Notes: generated by a model from the sequence alone, not told the origin. DNA of 64,000 nt from Lactifluus volemus (GCA_022376515.1 WTXI01000043.1:62001-126000); one strand, 5' to 3'. Shown: positions 11,821-24,580, numbered from the stretch's first letter. Numbers and translations: made by a program.

Positions 11821-14800
11821 GAAGGTCAACGAAACAAGTGTTGAGAGAACTGGTTTTAGACTGCGTGGACGGAGAGGGGGAGAAGTGCGACTGCATCTGA
11901 CTTATTATATGTCCTATCTCTTATATGTAAGCACGCAATCTCTTGGTCTTCAATTTCCTCTATTGGTCACCCTTCTCTCACCCCCGGGCCCCGCCACAAC
12001 AAAGAAGTCCGATTTTAATCATAAAATCATAAAATTCCTTCCCCTGCGACGATACCGCTATTCATATCTTATGGATAGAGTGCCTGAGAACAGTACCCGC
12101 TCGCGAAAATTAAAAAAGTCCCGATCGAGTATAGAAATATGAGACACGGCGGATAGTTCTATCGAGATAATGATCGGGCATGCTTTCTTTTCTTTAAGCA
12201 CTAAGAGTTGGAGACGGCGTGCACACTGGCCAAAAAAAAATCAACAAAGACGAATGGTCGGAGTGACGGCTATCCTGTTCCGATACGGCTCTTGCGCCGT
12301 ATGCGGTGCGGGGAAACTGCCGAGTTTTTCCCCCCTCAACAGAGCTAGTTAAACATATACTATTTGTGGCATATTTTGTCGAAATATATCAGTTGGCTCC
12401 AAATGTACATTGCAAAACTGATCCGGATTTCGACATCATAAAGACAACGGCACATGGAACCCCCTTCGATTAAATGCCGACGTTCCCCCATCTCCAAGCT
12501 GGAAAATTTCTGAGGGTCGCTTCACCTCGCCAGCTTAATGGCCTTTGTATGGAAGGCTGAACTAAAGGCCGAATCACATTCCCCCACCGTTCTTGGCGTC
12601 AAGAAACTTGCAGCGCATCTGCAATGGAAGCCTCGTTTTACAGTCGCAGGGTGAAGACTGGCCCGACAGGAACAGATCGTGATGGAGTATTCCGAATACG
12701 AAGTAGAACCGGATGACAGAAATACGGGGACGCATCGAGAACGGCCATGGTCGGTCATGAGAACTGGCCCCAGAGTCGGAGGACCGGCGGGGGAGGAGCA
12801 TGAAACGTAATGTCCCAGCGATCTTTGACGAAGCCGTACGTATATAAAATGGCCCCAAAGCCACCTGACCCGCCCCTATACGATACGCAGCATCTCTACA
12901 CAGTGAGTCTGTAGCACTGGGTAAATGGGTAGAATGCTGAGCACGATTCGTCAGATAGGCCGTCTGTAAGGTAGAGTAGGTTAGTGATAAGGCAGGAATG
13001 GTTAACCCGTTGTCCGTACGTCATATAGTTTTTGTATTTCTTACCAAGATAATACTGCCGAGTAACTGCGGAGGGAAGATGTTCACCGCCGGCCCAACGC
13101 CAAACCTTTGGGAACTTCCTGATGTGTTGGCAACTGTTGGGGAATAGAGAAGTGGGGTGGCCTTATCAGGTTGTCAACTTGGCGCTAAAATATGCGCGCT
13201 ATGAAATCGTCACCACAGGGCAGGCCCACCAAAACTGAGGAGTAGCGAAGTTCCTTCGTAGAAGCTCTCACGCCACACAAGACGTAAGACCGGCTGGGGA
13301 GACGCCTCAGAGCATGCACGGCGGAGGGTGACTTGGGGTATGCGAGCGGTAACTTTACGTGGCCTTGGGACGATGCTTGATACCAGGGGACGGAGGACGG
13401 GATTGTGTCTGTACGCCGTTGGCGGTCGGCACCCCCAGGGGCGCGTTACGTCCAGCATCTACAGATTTCCAGATCTTTATGATTGTCGTGAGGCAGAGAA
13501 GACTCTGGTGATTCTGCGTGCTCATCGCAGTATGGAACAAAAAGGGTATTCACCACGCGCCCTTCAGCCCAAACGACAAACGTGGATGGCCAGTGACCAT
13601 TACAAGGTCGACCTGAGGAAAACGAATGCGCGGCCTCCGATTAAGCCCCATTGCTCGACTGCTGAGATGTGAGCAGACAGATTCATACCTTCAGCCGATT
13701 ACACCGTCAAAGCTGTGACAGTCCGTTGAAACGTCCGCTGCATTCTGAGCCTGCGGCTTCTCGAAACGCGCGAAAAAAAGGGGAAGTGCAACCGGATATC
13801 TTGTAGGGTTTTGACTTATTGGGAGAGCAGCGGACAATAGCATGTCCAGCTCCGCTGAGTGCGTAATATGCCAGCGACACCGTCCGTTTCTTTTTTTTTT
13901 TTCGAGCCTGGGCCCGGATTGATAGACTTCAAAGACGGAGGAGGGGGATGGGACTTGTACCCATTTGCTTGATATGGCGTGACGTGCCCGAAAAAAAAAA
14001 CACTCCCCTCAACCTCAAACAAAGGCTTGCGTCCCCTGTGGAACTGCTCGGGCGGTTGTAAAAAGCGCTATGGGTACTTGATAAACGCGCAAACAGAGTA
14101 CCGCCAAGTGTATCGTTTCACCCAGCAAATCGGGGGTGCCTTGATCGTCGCAGCGGTGAAATTGCTCGCCGCGAATGTTGTACTCCTGTAGTAGACGGCG
14201 GTAGGGGTACCACCAAGCAGTATACGGTTTACCGTGCCAAAATTGCAGGGGAAGGGAAGTGTTCAAACTGGGAATCATGAAACCGTGACAAAGTGTCACC
14301 CGTGACATGCCTTCGGCGGAAAGTGGCAAAGGCCGACGGAACATAACACGAGGCTGTATGATTTTTCTCACGTCACTTGGCCCCGGTACATGGCCGTCAC
14401 TACTGTACTGTATAATCCTGAGAGCACCTTGAACACTGAATCTCCTTTGAAATCTTTTTTTTTTTTTGACGTCCCTAGGGCTGCAAGCTTTTCGTCAGCA
14501 AATAGGTGGCGCCACTCACATCCCTTGTCATGCAATGATGAGACTATAAATAGGCCGATAATGCCTCAAAGATTCTCAACGGGGATCACTCATCCTTTCC
14601 TGGATGGTATCCAACTTCGAAACATTACCAGGAAGACGCGTGGACGGTGAACGAGTGGGTCAGGACGAGTGGGTCAAGGGAACATTCGAGCAGCTCTTGC
14701 GTCAAAAACAAACCCTAATACAGCCATCTGATGGTTCTACGCCCAAGTCTACGCCGCATTGTTTTGACACCATCAAGGCCCCAACACTAAGCGATTTGTG

Positions 14801-15402
14801 ATAACAAATTGAGACACGCGACTCGTCCCTCAATGTCACTGTCCATTCAACACGCCCACAACAAGTGTTCTCACGAACTCGGGGGCTATTTGTCGTGATG
14901 TTTTGTCAGGTCGTGTTAATATTAGGTTGGCTTCTGCGGCGCAGGACATGGAGCTCAGTTGAAATATGCGAACTAAACCATGCGTGTCTGTATGGATCAG
15001 GGCTTTGGGACATGGGCCCTGAAGCGTGCTACGTACGTTCTTCATCTGGTTAGTTGAGGAAGAGAAAAGCTGAAACAGTTCTGAAGCACTTTCTAGGAGA
15101 CCAAAGAAGTCGATGACGCGGTGGCTAATCGGTGGAACTGTGTGAGAGGACTGTGGAATCAAACTCAATGCGACACCAAAATTTGGCCAAATACAAGTGG
15201 TGAAATTGATTCGTATGTATGTTATTCTGGTGACGGGATATACAACCCTAAGGTTTGATTAATTATGAGGCGTCCTGCACGTCTATGAGTTTATGTGTGT
15301 AAAGAAAGTGATCGAGGTCCTTAGCAATTTTAGTGAATAGGAAATAAAGTTCTATGGATACTTATCAGCTCCTCCCCTACTGTAATGATAGTTGGTCATG
15401 AC
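11821..15402. other. gene-poor intergenic region
   Basis: Many short ORFs occur on both strands, but none shows domains, exon continuity or clear codon bias. The first few hundred bases form the divergent upstream region of the Zn2Cys6 gene. Poly-A/T runs lie near 12230, 13890, 13990 and 14455. An ORF at 14836-15168 (-) is the longest with protein-like composition, but I cannot assign it. Confidence 0.45.
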
Positions 15403-17196
15403 TCATATCCGTCTCTGCTTCGTACCCTGTGGGCCTGGAATCCGGGCGACTTCGACGCCTAATCGCATAGATGACTCGAACCCGCAATCCAACGGGTAGG
15501 GCGTGTTAGAGGTCTCGTCGGGGTGGCTAGTGCCGGAGAACTCCAGGATAGGTTTCCACTGAGCATCAAAGATGAAGGGTTGCTCGTAGAGTCGGAGGAT
15601 GAATGAGGTCATCTGTTCCCTACTGTAAGCGTCGACGAAGACTGTACTTTCCGTGATCGGCGATTCAGCATCGTCGGCCAAGATGGCGTGCTTGTCGTCA
15701 TCGTGCGGGTCGATATCCACTGGAGCGTCGACAACGGCACTGAGCTGTGGTGTCGGCCCTATGATGTCGGATACCGTTTCCCACGCAGACTCTAATGCAC
15801 CTGCGATCCATGTATGGTGGCGTGACAAGTGTTCCCCTGCGAAGTATATGTTACCTTCAGGTTGACGAGCCGCCTCGAAGCGTGAGAGGAATTGGCCTGG
15901 AAGAAACATGGCGTCACCCGTAGAGCTCCGCGCTGACCAGACGGCATCCGAAGTCGAGATGATGAGATCGTAGACGTTAATCACCGTCCCATCCTTCGTG
16001 TCTATCTGACCGTTGTAGATCTCTGCCAGGTTTGCTAGAGCGAGGTCTCGACGGGCTTCTGGCGTTAATGGCAACCAGGCATCCGCGTCTGTCATCCACG
16101 AATAGACGAGCAAAACGCCTGGGCCGTCTTCGCCGATGCCGTTCGAAGGATAAACGATCCAGCGGATCGGAAGGTCCGTAGTAGACTGCCCCCCGTTACA
16201 AGGTATCGAACCAACACGCTCCCAAAAGCGTGTCTTGAAATGTAAGCCCATCTTGAAGAGCGACTCGAAGTGCATGGAACGGATCGCGAGTTCTTTTTTC
16301 CCGGACCAAGCAGGTCGATCAGCGATCATTTTCAAAGCTGGAGGAGGAATGGCCATGATGACTTTGTCGAACGTGGTCTCAGTGTTGCCGTCGATCAGAA
16401 TGGCAACCTTGCCATCTGGCTTGTTTCGAATGCCTGTGACACGTGCATTCAACGTAATGTTTTCGTAACCGATGAGATGAGCCATCGCAAGCGGAAGACG
16501 GCTCATGCCGTGCGCTATTGTCGACCATTCTTCCGTGCTGAAGTCGATGTACTCCATGACGATCTCCGTTACGCTGAGAGAGAACTGATTTGTTTGGGAC
16601 ATGACCGTCTCGATAAAGTCTATGACATCGGTCGGCCAGCCCATAACGGAAGTGAGGTAAAAACGAAAGGAATAGTCGTCATAATCTTGGCAGATCGCGT
16701 TGAACCCATCGACGAAGTTGTTCTCTAGCTTTTTTAGGAGAGGGCCGACAGCCTCCCGCATAAGCTCCCCCGCTGTACGATCCTGGAACTCGGCCCTCAG
16801 GTTCTCTGGGAGTGGCCAATTGATCGAGCGGGGGGTTGTCGAAGATGCATCGCGTCTTTCCGGCCTGCAGCGATTGATATAGACAAAGTTTCCAGGGGAG
16901 GTCAATTTGTAGGGTATGAGGTCGACCTGCTTGTCGGAGGGAAGCTTCGAAGATCGAAGATAATTAATGAGGTCAAAGACGATAGACTGATATGATGAAT
17001 GGGGTATCCGCATGGCGCCCGCCTCGAAGTATTGGTTTTTCTGTTCATTGAAGTAGTGGGTATGGACACGCCCTCCAATGCGGTCCGCCCCCTCGAATAT
17101 ATGGACGGTGTGGCCTGCACGTTGAAGAAGGAGGCCGGCATAAAGACCTGCCATTCCGGCCCCAACGATTCCGACAGTGGGACGATTCGAAGACAT
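15403..17196 (-). CDS. flavin monoamine / L-amino-acid oxidase family protein
   Basis: This 597-residue FAD-dependent amine oxidase is uninterrupted by introns. It would oxidatively deaminate an amine or amino acid, releasing an imine/ketoacid, ammonia and H2O2. The Rossmann FAD-binding motif GAGMAG lies at about residues 12-17, the downstream GGRVHT motif follows at about 41-46, and AGAMRIP fits the amino-acid-oxidase subgroup. The C-terminal FAD motif reads IYFAGEHLSRHHTWIAGALES. No signal peptide precedes the Rossmann fold, so the protein is probably intracellular. About 80-90 residues extend past the FAD motif. Substrate cannot be told from sequence; the L-amino-acid oxidase type is favoured over polyamine oxidase by the extended N-terminal region. 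It is the only clear gene between 12 and 27 kb, and its intronless state contrasts with its neighbours. Confidence 0.9.
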   Translation of the reverse strand: MSSNRPTVGIVGAGMAGLYAGLLLQRAGHTVHIFEGADRIGGRVHTHYFNEQKNQYFEAGAMRIPHSSYQSIVFDLINYLRSSKLPSDKQVDLIPYKLTSPGNFVYINRCRPERRDASSTTPRSINWPLPENLRAEFQDRTAGELMREAVGPLLKKLENNFVDGFNAICQDYDDYSFRFYLTSVMGWPTDVIDFIETVMSQTNQFSLSVTEIVMEYIDFSTEEWSTIAHGMSRLPLAMAHLIGYENITLNARVTGIRNKPDGKVAILIDGNTETTFDKVIMAIPPPALKMIADRPAWSGKKELAIRSMHFESLFKMGLHFKTRFWERVGSIPCNGGQSTTDLPIRWIVYPSNGIGEDGPGVLLVYSWMTDADAWLPLTPEARRDLALANLAEIYNGQIDTKDGTVINVYDLIISTSDAVWSARSSTGDAMFLPGQFLSRFEAARQPEGNIYFAGEHLSRHHTWIAGALESAWETVSDIIGPTPQLSAVVDAPVDIDPHDDDKHAILADDAESPITESTVFVDAYSREQMTSFILRLYEQPFIFDAQWKPILEFSGTSHPDETSNTPYPLDCGFESSMRLGVEVARIPGPQGTKQRRI

Positions 17197-19938
17197 TTTT
17201 CAAGGCAAAGAGAGACGTGAGAGAGAGAAGGGACAAAGGTCTGGGTGGCCTTTACTGAAGATTCGAAATGAGTGGAGAATCTGCGGGATGTCAGAGGGAT
17301 TTTCATAGGATAAATCGAGCTGCAGCTTACAGGAGTCACCAGAGGGTCATGCTGTGAGGGAAGAACCATTCCGATCGACTGTAGATATATAGCCTCGCTG
17401 AAATCCAAAGATGGCACAAGTCAGCCGAGACATAAGCATTAGAACATGTCGCGTTCGTCAATCAGCCTCTCAATATGTTGGTTCGTGCACCGCCAGGACA
17501 TGAAGGGGCCATAGTAACGGGTAGTGGCGCTGGGGGCACCCAACACTCTGACACACAGAGACGAAAATTGTGTGACTCGGAGTGCCAAAACTGGAAGCGA
17601 ATCTCGGGAGACATACGGAAAGCACTGCACTGGACAATGTGCCCACGGTGTAGGGCTAAAGTCTCGAACGCATGGCTGAAGTTGGAAGTCCGTCCATCGA
17701 AGCGCCAGTCCTTCACAGTGTGATGCACCAACGTCGAGCTCTGGGCACAGGAGGACATGCACAGGAGTTAGCGTCATGCGACAGCACGCAGTGACTGGAA
17801 AGGAAGTCGATTAGCATTGCCGGAGGTGAGGTATGTACGAACGGTTCTAGTGCGGAACGTACGGACGAATTTTGAACATCATACACTGGAAAGCTGGACA
17901 ACAGGACAGACTGGGGACGTTGTCGCAGCCAAACTAGGACTGGAGGACGAGATTGAGGCTACGGAGGTAAGAGATGCCGGGGGTCGCTTAGTTGTCGTAA
18001 TCGATTAAGGTTGATCGCACCGATAAGCCACCTTGTCAGTCAGGTGACAAGATTAACCATGGCGGACTTGACGCGGATTTTACCTGTGCCACATGGGCTC
18101 TGCCTCTGTGCCTCGCACTGGCACAGCACTTCCGCTACCTCCATCTTCCGCTAAGTTACCTTTATCTAATGATCAATAATGGACACTGTCGCAACGTCAT
18201 CATAAAACTCTCCATCTTTTCATTTTCTAGTAATTGTCTCGGCCACACTCTTCAATTCAACTCAGCTGCCATAGTGTGCAGTGCAACCGTAGTATATGGT
18301 GGATACACGTGGGGACCCACCCACGCGGTGGCTGTATTTACTGCCATAGGCGACCCACATCAGTTAGACGCTGAAAACCATGGAAGTTTGTGGCAAGACG
18401 TTAAACCTGGATCACACCACCGCCAGCTCCTCGTTCTGATGTTGGACGTACGGGACGTACCCAACACAAGTAATAGATGGCCTCGCATGTAGTTTCAACG
18501 TGTAGCAGTTGGTTTGATTTACAAAGTATGCGCATGCGTTGAGCCTAGTTACTGTTGCTAGTATTCAGAGGTTGTGTGACAGTCCCACTGAAACCAACGA
18601 TATCTCTCGAGTCTCGACCATCTCACACATGATCGGGCGAACAGCGTGACCGGATACTGGATATGGGACATTCAAACGCCATTTTGGGCGGCAATTCACA
18701 GTCTTTCATCAAATTCAGGTCAGTTTCGCTATACAGTAAAAACAAGAAGAGGCTGGATCGGTCTCTGTCCAAAGTTACCAAACCGGTAAGATTTCGGGCC
18801 GAGCCATATCTCTTACATGTTGGCACGTTCCCCTGGGCGTTTATGCCGATATGTTGGGAATTTCGTAGTTCGTGCATGGGCTAAGAGTTGCATGGTGAGC
18901 ACGATAGACTTTGTGATCGCAACTTTGCCATCCATGCGCGTTGTTTCCTCGCGGGCGTTGCAGTCGTTGGCCTTTCTAGGTGCAGGGCCAAATAGGTTTA
19001 GGAATTTAAATCCTGGCATAGCTTACCTACACGAGGCCCGGCCGGATTTCGACATTAGCCGGTGTTATCTCAATTGAGTTGCTCGCTCGCTGTATGAAGT
19101 GTTCTCTTATCTGGCTATCGCCCTTCGAAGTTATGCTAGGACATTAGACCCCCAAAGCAGTTTAGTGTGGTGCCGCGACAGAGGGGAAGTCAGCTACTCG
19201 TTGGAATTGGGTTAACGTCTCTATGGAATTGGGCGTGACATTGTACTCACCCTCATTAACGGGATACCTTCATTGTGTGGCACAAACGTGCCCACAACTG
19301 GAACACGATCAGAGACCTCACGCAGTCCAGTCGGATCTGGTTTCATGACTCGTATAATTTACAATTTCCTGTCGAGCGCTGGCCTAAGCTTGCAGTGTTT
19401 TGGGCGCAAAAATAGTAATGGTGTCGTAGACCAAGTGCTGTGCAAAGTCTACGTGGCATATCCTCCTTCTTGTCGGGAATCGATCAGGTACAGAACTTGA
19501 AACCGAGTTACGAACCTGTTGGAAGCGCTTCCACTATATAGTAATTTATCCTGACGCCTAGACCCCGCGAAGACAAACTGGCAAGCAGGCTCCCAAGTCA
19601 ACTCATAGCCGGAGCTTCCGAGGCAGTGTCTAAACAAACCCCAGCATATACGAGAGCGTACAATCGCACTCGGAGATGGACCAGGGCTGACCATAGGTAG
19701 ACCTACCAATGGTAGTAGCACTGGTTTCCGCCGAGTTTGAACAAAAGGCGGTGGCGAATGTGATGAGAAGATCGTAAGAACAAATCAGAACTGGAACACT
19801 GACTATGACTTGAGTCTCGGAGCCCATTTCGTGGCACAGGTCCAGCATGGGCGACGGTACCCCTGTAAGGGATGATGGAAACCCTCGCCAACAGTATCTG
19901 ATGTTCAATAGCATGCGATGAACTGGTTTGCATTTCGA
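17197..19938. other. intergenic region without a supportable gene
   Basis: Short ORFs occur on both strands without recognisable motifs. The part next to 17196 is the presumed promoter of the oxidase gene. No repeats longer than about 20 bp were noticed here. Confidence 0.4.
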
Positions 19939-20253
19939 TCACGACCACGAGGATAGGCGTGATGGGTTGTTATGGTCGTGAAGGTCAACGAGAACGAGAA
20001 ATGGTGGAATATCAGAACCATGCAAAACTCGAGTCTGCGATATGTCATATTGTCGCCAAGTTTTGAGGTTGTTGTTCAAGTCAATATCAACATTATCAAC
20101 AACCCCAGCCTCGGCGTCGGCGGTCTGGGAACCGAATCTCCCACCCTCAGAGTCAGACTCAGAGTCAGCCTCAACATACTGTATTCCCATCCCCCCTCCA
20201 CCACTTCTTGGGATCCACTGGAACAGCCCATAACTACTTGTCTCACCAGTCAT
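19939..20253 (-). CDS. short ORF with protein-like composition, unknown
   Basis: A 104-residue ORF contains an acidic Ser/Asp/Glu cluster (EADSESDSEGG) followed by Asp/Asn-rich text and a hydrophobic IPPFLVLVDLHDH segment. Composition looks more protein-like than the surrounding ORFs, but no domain is recognised. It may be an exon of a larger decayed gene. A non-coding reading is possible. Confidence 0.2.
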   Translation of the reverse strand: MTGETSSYGLFQWIPRSGGGGMGIQYVEADSESDSEGGRFGSQTADAEAGVVDNVDIDLNNNLKTWRQYDISQTRVLHGSDIPPFLVLVDLHDHNNPSRLSSWS

Positions 20254-21249
20254 TAGCCCGAATCCTCAAGTTCGTACATTCATCATCGTTGTTTGGTGCT
20301 AATGCGCTGGCACGCGCACCCCGAAGAACAACTGTCCCCGTCCGTTGCGCGGAGTCCGTTATTCTCCTAACGAGACGCCACCTGAGCGACCTGGACATGA
20401 TCCATACGAAGCAGAAGCAGCTCTACGACTAGTGTCGTGGAATACAGTGCGTACGGTCAATGACGTGGTTGAATCTGGCGTCCATTCCAATTCAGCTGAG
20501 AGTACCTCTTTCCAGTGGCTTTTCTAACACATCCTTTTCATCAGTTATTCATAGGGATGAAAGCTTGCAACGACCCCCAGTGTGTAAACGAGCAACCCAC
20601 ACAGCCACCACCACCACCACCACCACAATTGCCCGTTTGTTCAGGGCATTCCCATGAGTTGCTGGTATATGCCGCTTTCTGGTCCATAGAAAGATTTACA
20701 CTTGCCCCTTCATAAATAGGAAATTCGACCCCGCCCCGGTCTCTGTCTTTGACGAGGTTTTACCACACCGCGTTGACCCAATTCCTCCCATAATTTATTA
20801 TTATCCTCACGTCCCTCGCGGCAATTATAACACCCCCTACCTATTCAAAAGTCAAGATGTTGATGTTTACCCGCCACTCGCTTGGCATGACATCTCGCGC
20901 CAGAAGCTGCAACTCAATATAAGGAACGAACGAGGCGCTGGCCCCCGAACGACATCTCGTTACTATCACCCCCGCTCTACAGTCCCCTTTCGTCAGGAAC
21001 GCTCCACAGGTATGGGAAAATTGTTCGTACATTCGTCGAAGGAGGTTAGGCCAATGAGCGCCTCCCAGATGCCATCAGGGACTTGAAGGACATAGTGTGG
21101 GAGTGAACTAGATTTTGTTCAGTTTGTGAAGGAGATGCTGCATAAGCCCCTGATCCTATTTCGTAGGCTCGTTTGTTCGCATTCCCACTTAGTTTCTCTT
21201 CTCTTTGCTTGCAATCCAGGATATTATCTTAGATCTCGACTTTCAGTGG

Positions 21250-22010
21250 AACCGACTGCATTTGTTGGGGATGTAATTCCAGTATCCACCATCAACGCTG
21301 GAGGGTACTGGAAGTATATCCCCAACAAGACAGAGAAGGCTCGCCTTATATATGGAACAGTTGGAGCTCTTGCAGCACGGTATGCTTTATTTTCAATTCT
21401 CCTTTGGCTGTCGCATTGACTTGGCCCGCCATGGGAGAGCGGCTGTGGATGGTCACACGCGATGCGCTTTCTTGTATGACTTCCAAAACTATGAAATCGT
21501 GGTTATACATTTCCCCGTGGCGTACCTTCAAGCACAAAGCGATAACCCCCAGAGGAAGGCTGTTCAGAGAGGATGACATGAAGCGGCCTCAAGTATCCGT
21601 TGTCAGACAGACCAATCCCCTTGACTGGAACATTCCTGTTTTGTAACCATGGAACTTCGCAACCTGTTGCACAACGACTTGAGAGGGTGACGGTCCCAAT
21701 CATCGGGCGAGTCGCAAAAGGGGAGGGAGGTCATCTGCGAGAATGACCTTCAAATATAACCAAAGTTACATCAGAGTAAATCCCTCTGAGTGCAGTAGGA
21801 ATAGTATATGAACCCCCTGCTGTGAGGAGTGGCAGTCCGAGACGATCACCAGCAATGACACAGTCTGTGACGAATCCATTCGTACTTTTCGTAACGTACA
21901 GAGAATACTCATATACGTCATTTACTGCTGTGAACACTGCAATTGCAAGTGCCGCAGGCCTACCATGGTCTGTGCTGGTCGTTTACAGTTGACTCCCTCA
22001 TAACCCATGT
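21250..22010 (-). pseudogene. fragmentary gene of unknown function (possible secreted beta-rich protein)
   Basis: Adjacent minus-strand segments read like real protein. About 21932-21745 gives a beta-rich piece (VTDCVIAGDRLGLPLLTAGG, then SDVTLVIFEG). About 21665-21520 gives CEVPWLQNRNVPVKGIGLSD and SGGYRFVLEG. A GT-AG intron of about 80 bp can join them. Downstream, an overlapping frame at 21579-21346 also reads protein-like (HDFIVLEVIQESASRVTIHS), so the exon structure is ambiguous. I do not recognise the family. No start codon with a signal peptide was found, and upstream text around 22.4-22.8 kb is disturbed by an inverted repeat, so I treat this as a probable remnant. Confidence 0.3.
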
Positions 22011-22601
22011 GATCCATGGACACCTGGGGCTATGGATTATGAGGCATTAGGGAGGAGTATGGGTTATGAAGGAGTTAATACTAACCTGGAAAATCCCTGA
22101 CAGCGCTTACATTAATGGATTGCAACGTGCCCTCGCCCCCTCGTGTAAAGCAAAGGTACGACGCAGGTGACACCGCAGTCATCATCGTTGGGTACCATGT
22201 TATTTCGGATCTCCGAGACGTAGACCCGAAAGCATTGAGTGTTTTTTTAGTGTAACATATTTTGGAGGCTATGTTGCCAGTCCTATGGTTCAGACCCAGC
22301 GGCTCCAGGGATGCGCGCTTATCAACCCCGTATTGGTCGAGAATGTCATGTCTCGATCCGTGACACGAAGCTGGCTGATCTGGCTCATGACTATGATTTC
22401 AACCCTTTTGTAGCTGACAACTCGTCAACTGCGAAAGGCCCGTGATCACAGTGATGGGTATGCTCGAGGATATCGTCACGAATACGTGGCGCACGGCAGT
22501 ATTGCTCATTCCGTTGTAGGTGGGAAGAGCTCCGCCAGTATTGGTGAAGGAAAGTACAGTGTAGACCTCAAGCCCGTAAGACCTATCCGGCTGGAGGCAC
22601 A

Positions 22602-22652
22602 CCTCGCGGATGAATACGAAGTGGTGGCGGCACTTCGCATTCATCCGCGAGG
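22602..22652. repeat. inverted repeat, 20-bp arms (19/20) with 11-bp loop
   Basis: The arms are 22602-22621 and 22633-22652. Weaker similarity continues outward on both sides, and the two strands encode related peptides there (both contain LADE-EV and LRIHPRG). This suggests an inverted duplication of a coding fragment rather than a simple hairpin. Confidence 0.7.
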
Positions 22653-23540
22653 TACACCTTGTGAGGGCCTACGGGTGGGAGATCCGTTCCAACTGCGGTC
22701 GCTTCGTTTTCAACATATCCTTCTACCCGAATCTCTTCGAGAATTCTGATAAGAACACATTCACTGACAGCAAAGAGAGGAGTTCCGCGAAAGAGAGGGT
22801 CCATGATCGTGCAGGCTCAGATGGTTGGACGAGAAGAATGTGGTAGTAATGGGGGTCCACCGCTGGGAGGGGGGTTGTTGGTGGAGAATTAGATCACATG
22901 ATCAACGATCGCACAGCGATGTCCGCAACGTTGCTTCCATTCATCTGATTTAAAGCTAGCTAGAGGGTGTATGGCATAGGAGCTGGAACTTTCCGCTCTC
23001 ATGTCGCAAATGTAACGTCCATGGTAAAAATACCCGTACTGATGAACTTGAAATCTAGCTGATTTTTCCAAAAACGTCTCATCGTTGCTGTGTTTCCACA
23101 CACACAGGGTGATGCAAAAATGTGGTCACCGTTCAGGGGTGGAGCGCTCATTTGCCTGTTAAAACAACTGCGCGCCAGTCGACCATTAGTATGGATCCAG
23201 ATGTCGCAAATATTGACAACCATTGTTACTGTCAGTGAGCGAGACTAGTTTATCGACATCCGTTGCACCAAACGGGATGTTGCATATTCGATTCTGAGAC
23301 CTTTGATGAAGACTGACCGTCTTGGCAAGAACGGCCCTTCCCCGAATCTGCGTCCGAGTCTGCAGCACGGGATTGACCCACTAGCTCCGCGCGTAATGGT
23401 GGGCTTTATGATGCCGATGTTACGGTATGTCTCCGGTCCTATCCTCGTGTGCAGGAATAGCGCTTATGGATAAAGAGCGGCAACGAAATGCAATGTACCG
23501 GTGACAGTCGGAACTGAACCCGTTTCACGCAAGTGGTATT

Positions 23541-23800
23541 TAGGTCGGGGTAGCGTCCCCGACGTTAACTGCCGCGGTCGATCTGTAAACAACTCGGAGG
23601 CAGCGCTGCCGTAAATACGTGTCACCTAAGAGCTAAGTAATACCAATAAAACTGTGTCAGTCCGGGAGAATCACAAGGTGGTATAGTAAAATAACAACTC
23701 AGTCCCGACCCAACTCGCCCTCGGGGTGCCGATGACGCTGGCTCTCCCGCCATCGGGCTCCTCTCCTCTGCACGTTCCTTCTGACCAGCTGTTCCTCCTC
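23541..23800. repeat. degenerate direct repeat, copy A (pair with 24793-24950)
   Basis: Shared blocks in the same order as the copy at 24793-24950 include GGTAGCGTCC-GACG, CTGCCGC-CGATCTG, GGCTCTCCCG and GCTCCTCTCCTCTGC. Copy A is longer because of inserted sequence. A protein-like Ser/Pro/His-rich ORF (23726-23995, +) begins inside it. Confidence 0.6.
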
Positions 23801-24469
23801 AGAAAATCCTCCCGGAACCCCAGCACTCCCTCGCGTGTATTGCCAGACCATGACGCAGAAACCTATGCAATCAGCCCATCACCACCACACCGAGGCCATA
23901 AGCATGATTCAGCGGCCCACGCCTCTCTCGCCACCACTGTACCGACCGTCGACTCGATATCGTCCTTGTCGGATGAGAATGACGAGCCGCTGTAGGATGA
24001 CGCTGAGCAGATGGTAGGCAACGATGAACTCATCACTGACGCCGTTTGAACATACACCACCTCCTCAACAAGTGACAAATGACCAAGCCAAGAAGCCTAC
24101 ATCTCTGGAAGAAAAGAGGGGCACGTCACGTGGGGCGGGGGGGGGGGAAGACGACTCAGTCGAACCGGCAAGTAAGACAGGGGGATGACGCAGCTAATGA
24201 CTCGTTCGTACAGCATCCGAGGGGCCTGACGATGATGGAACCACGGAACTAGCGTTCTACGCGGGCTTCCGAGTCGAGCACCGGCACGTCATCACAGCAG
24301 TCCGTGTAACGACGCCGATGGCGACCGGCGTTCACTCAATCTCGCCCTGACCAGCCCGCTGGAAGAAGGCGATGGATCACGAAATGCGCAAATGGAGCAG
24401 AGGCGGCATGTGTGGGAGACGACGTCGCGACAGACTGGCCGAAACGTGGGTCTTTTGAGTCACGGAGTT

Positions 24470-24580
24470 GACTACTTCGACATCGACACATTTCCTCACC
24501 AGTCGCCGGGGGCCATAACCTGTTGGAAAATTCAACAGGTTATGGGCCCTGGTGACTGGCGAGATGGTGTCAAAGTAGTC
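24470..24580. repeat. long imperfect palindrome with 7-bp loop
   Basis: The centre is a perfect 13-bp stem (CCATAACCTGTTG and its complement) around GAAAATT at 24526-24532. The arms extend imperfectly outward to GACTACTT at 24470 and its complement ending at 24580. Confidence 0.8.

Noticed and set aside
20605..20635. CCA-repeat tract resembling a CRISPR or minisatellite
   Set aside because: It is a simple trinucleotide microsatellite; no spaced direct repeats were found anywhere in the window.
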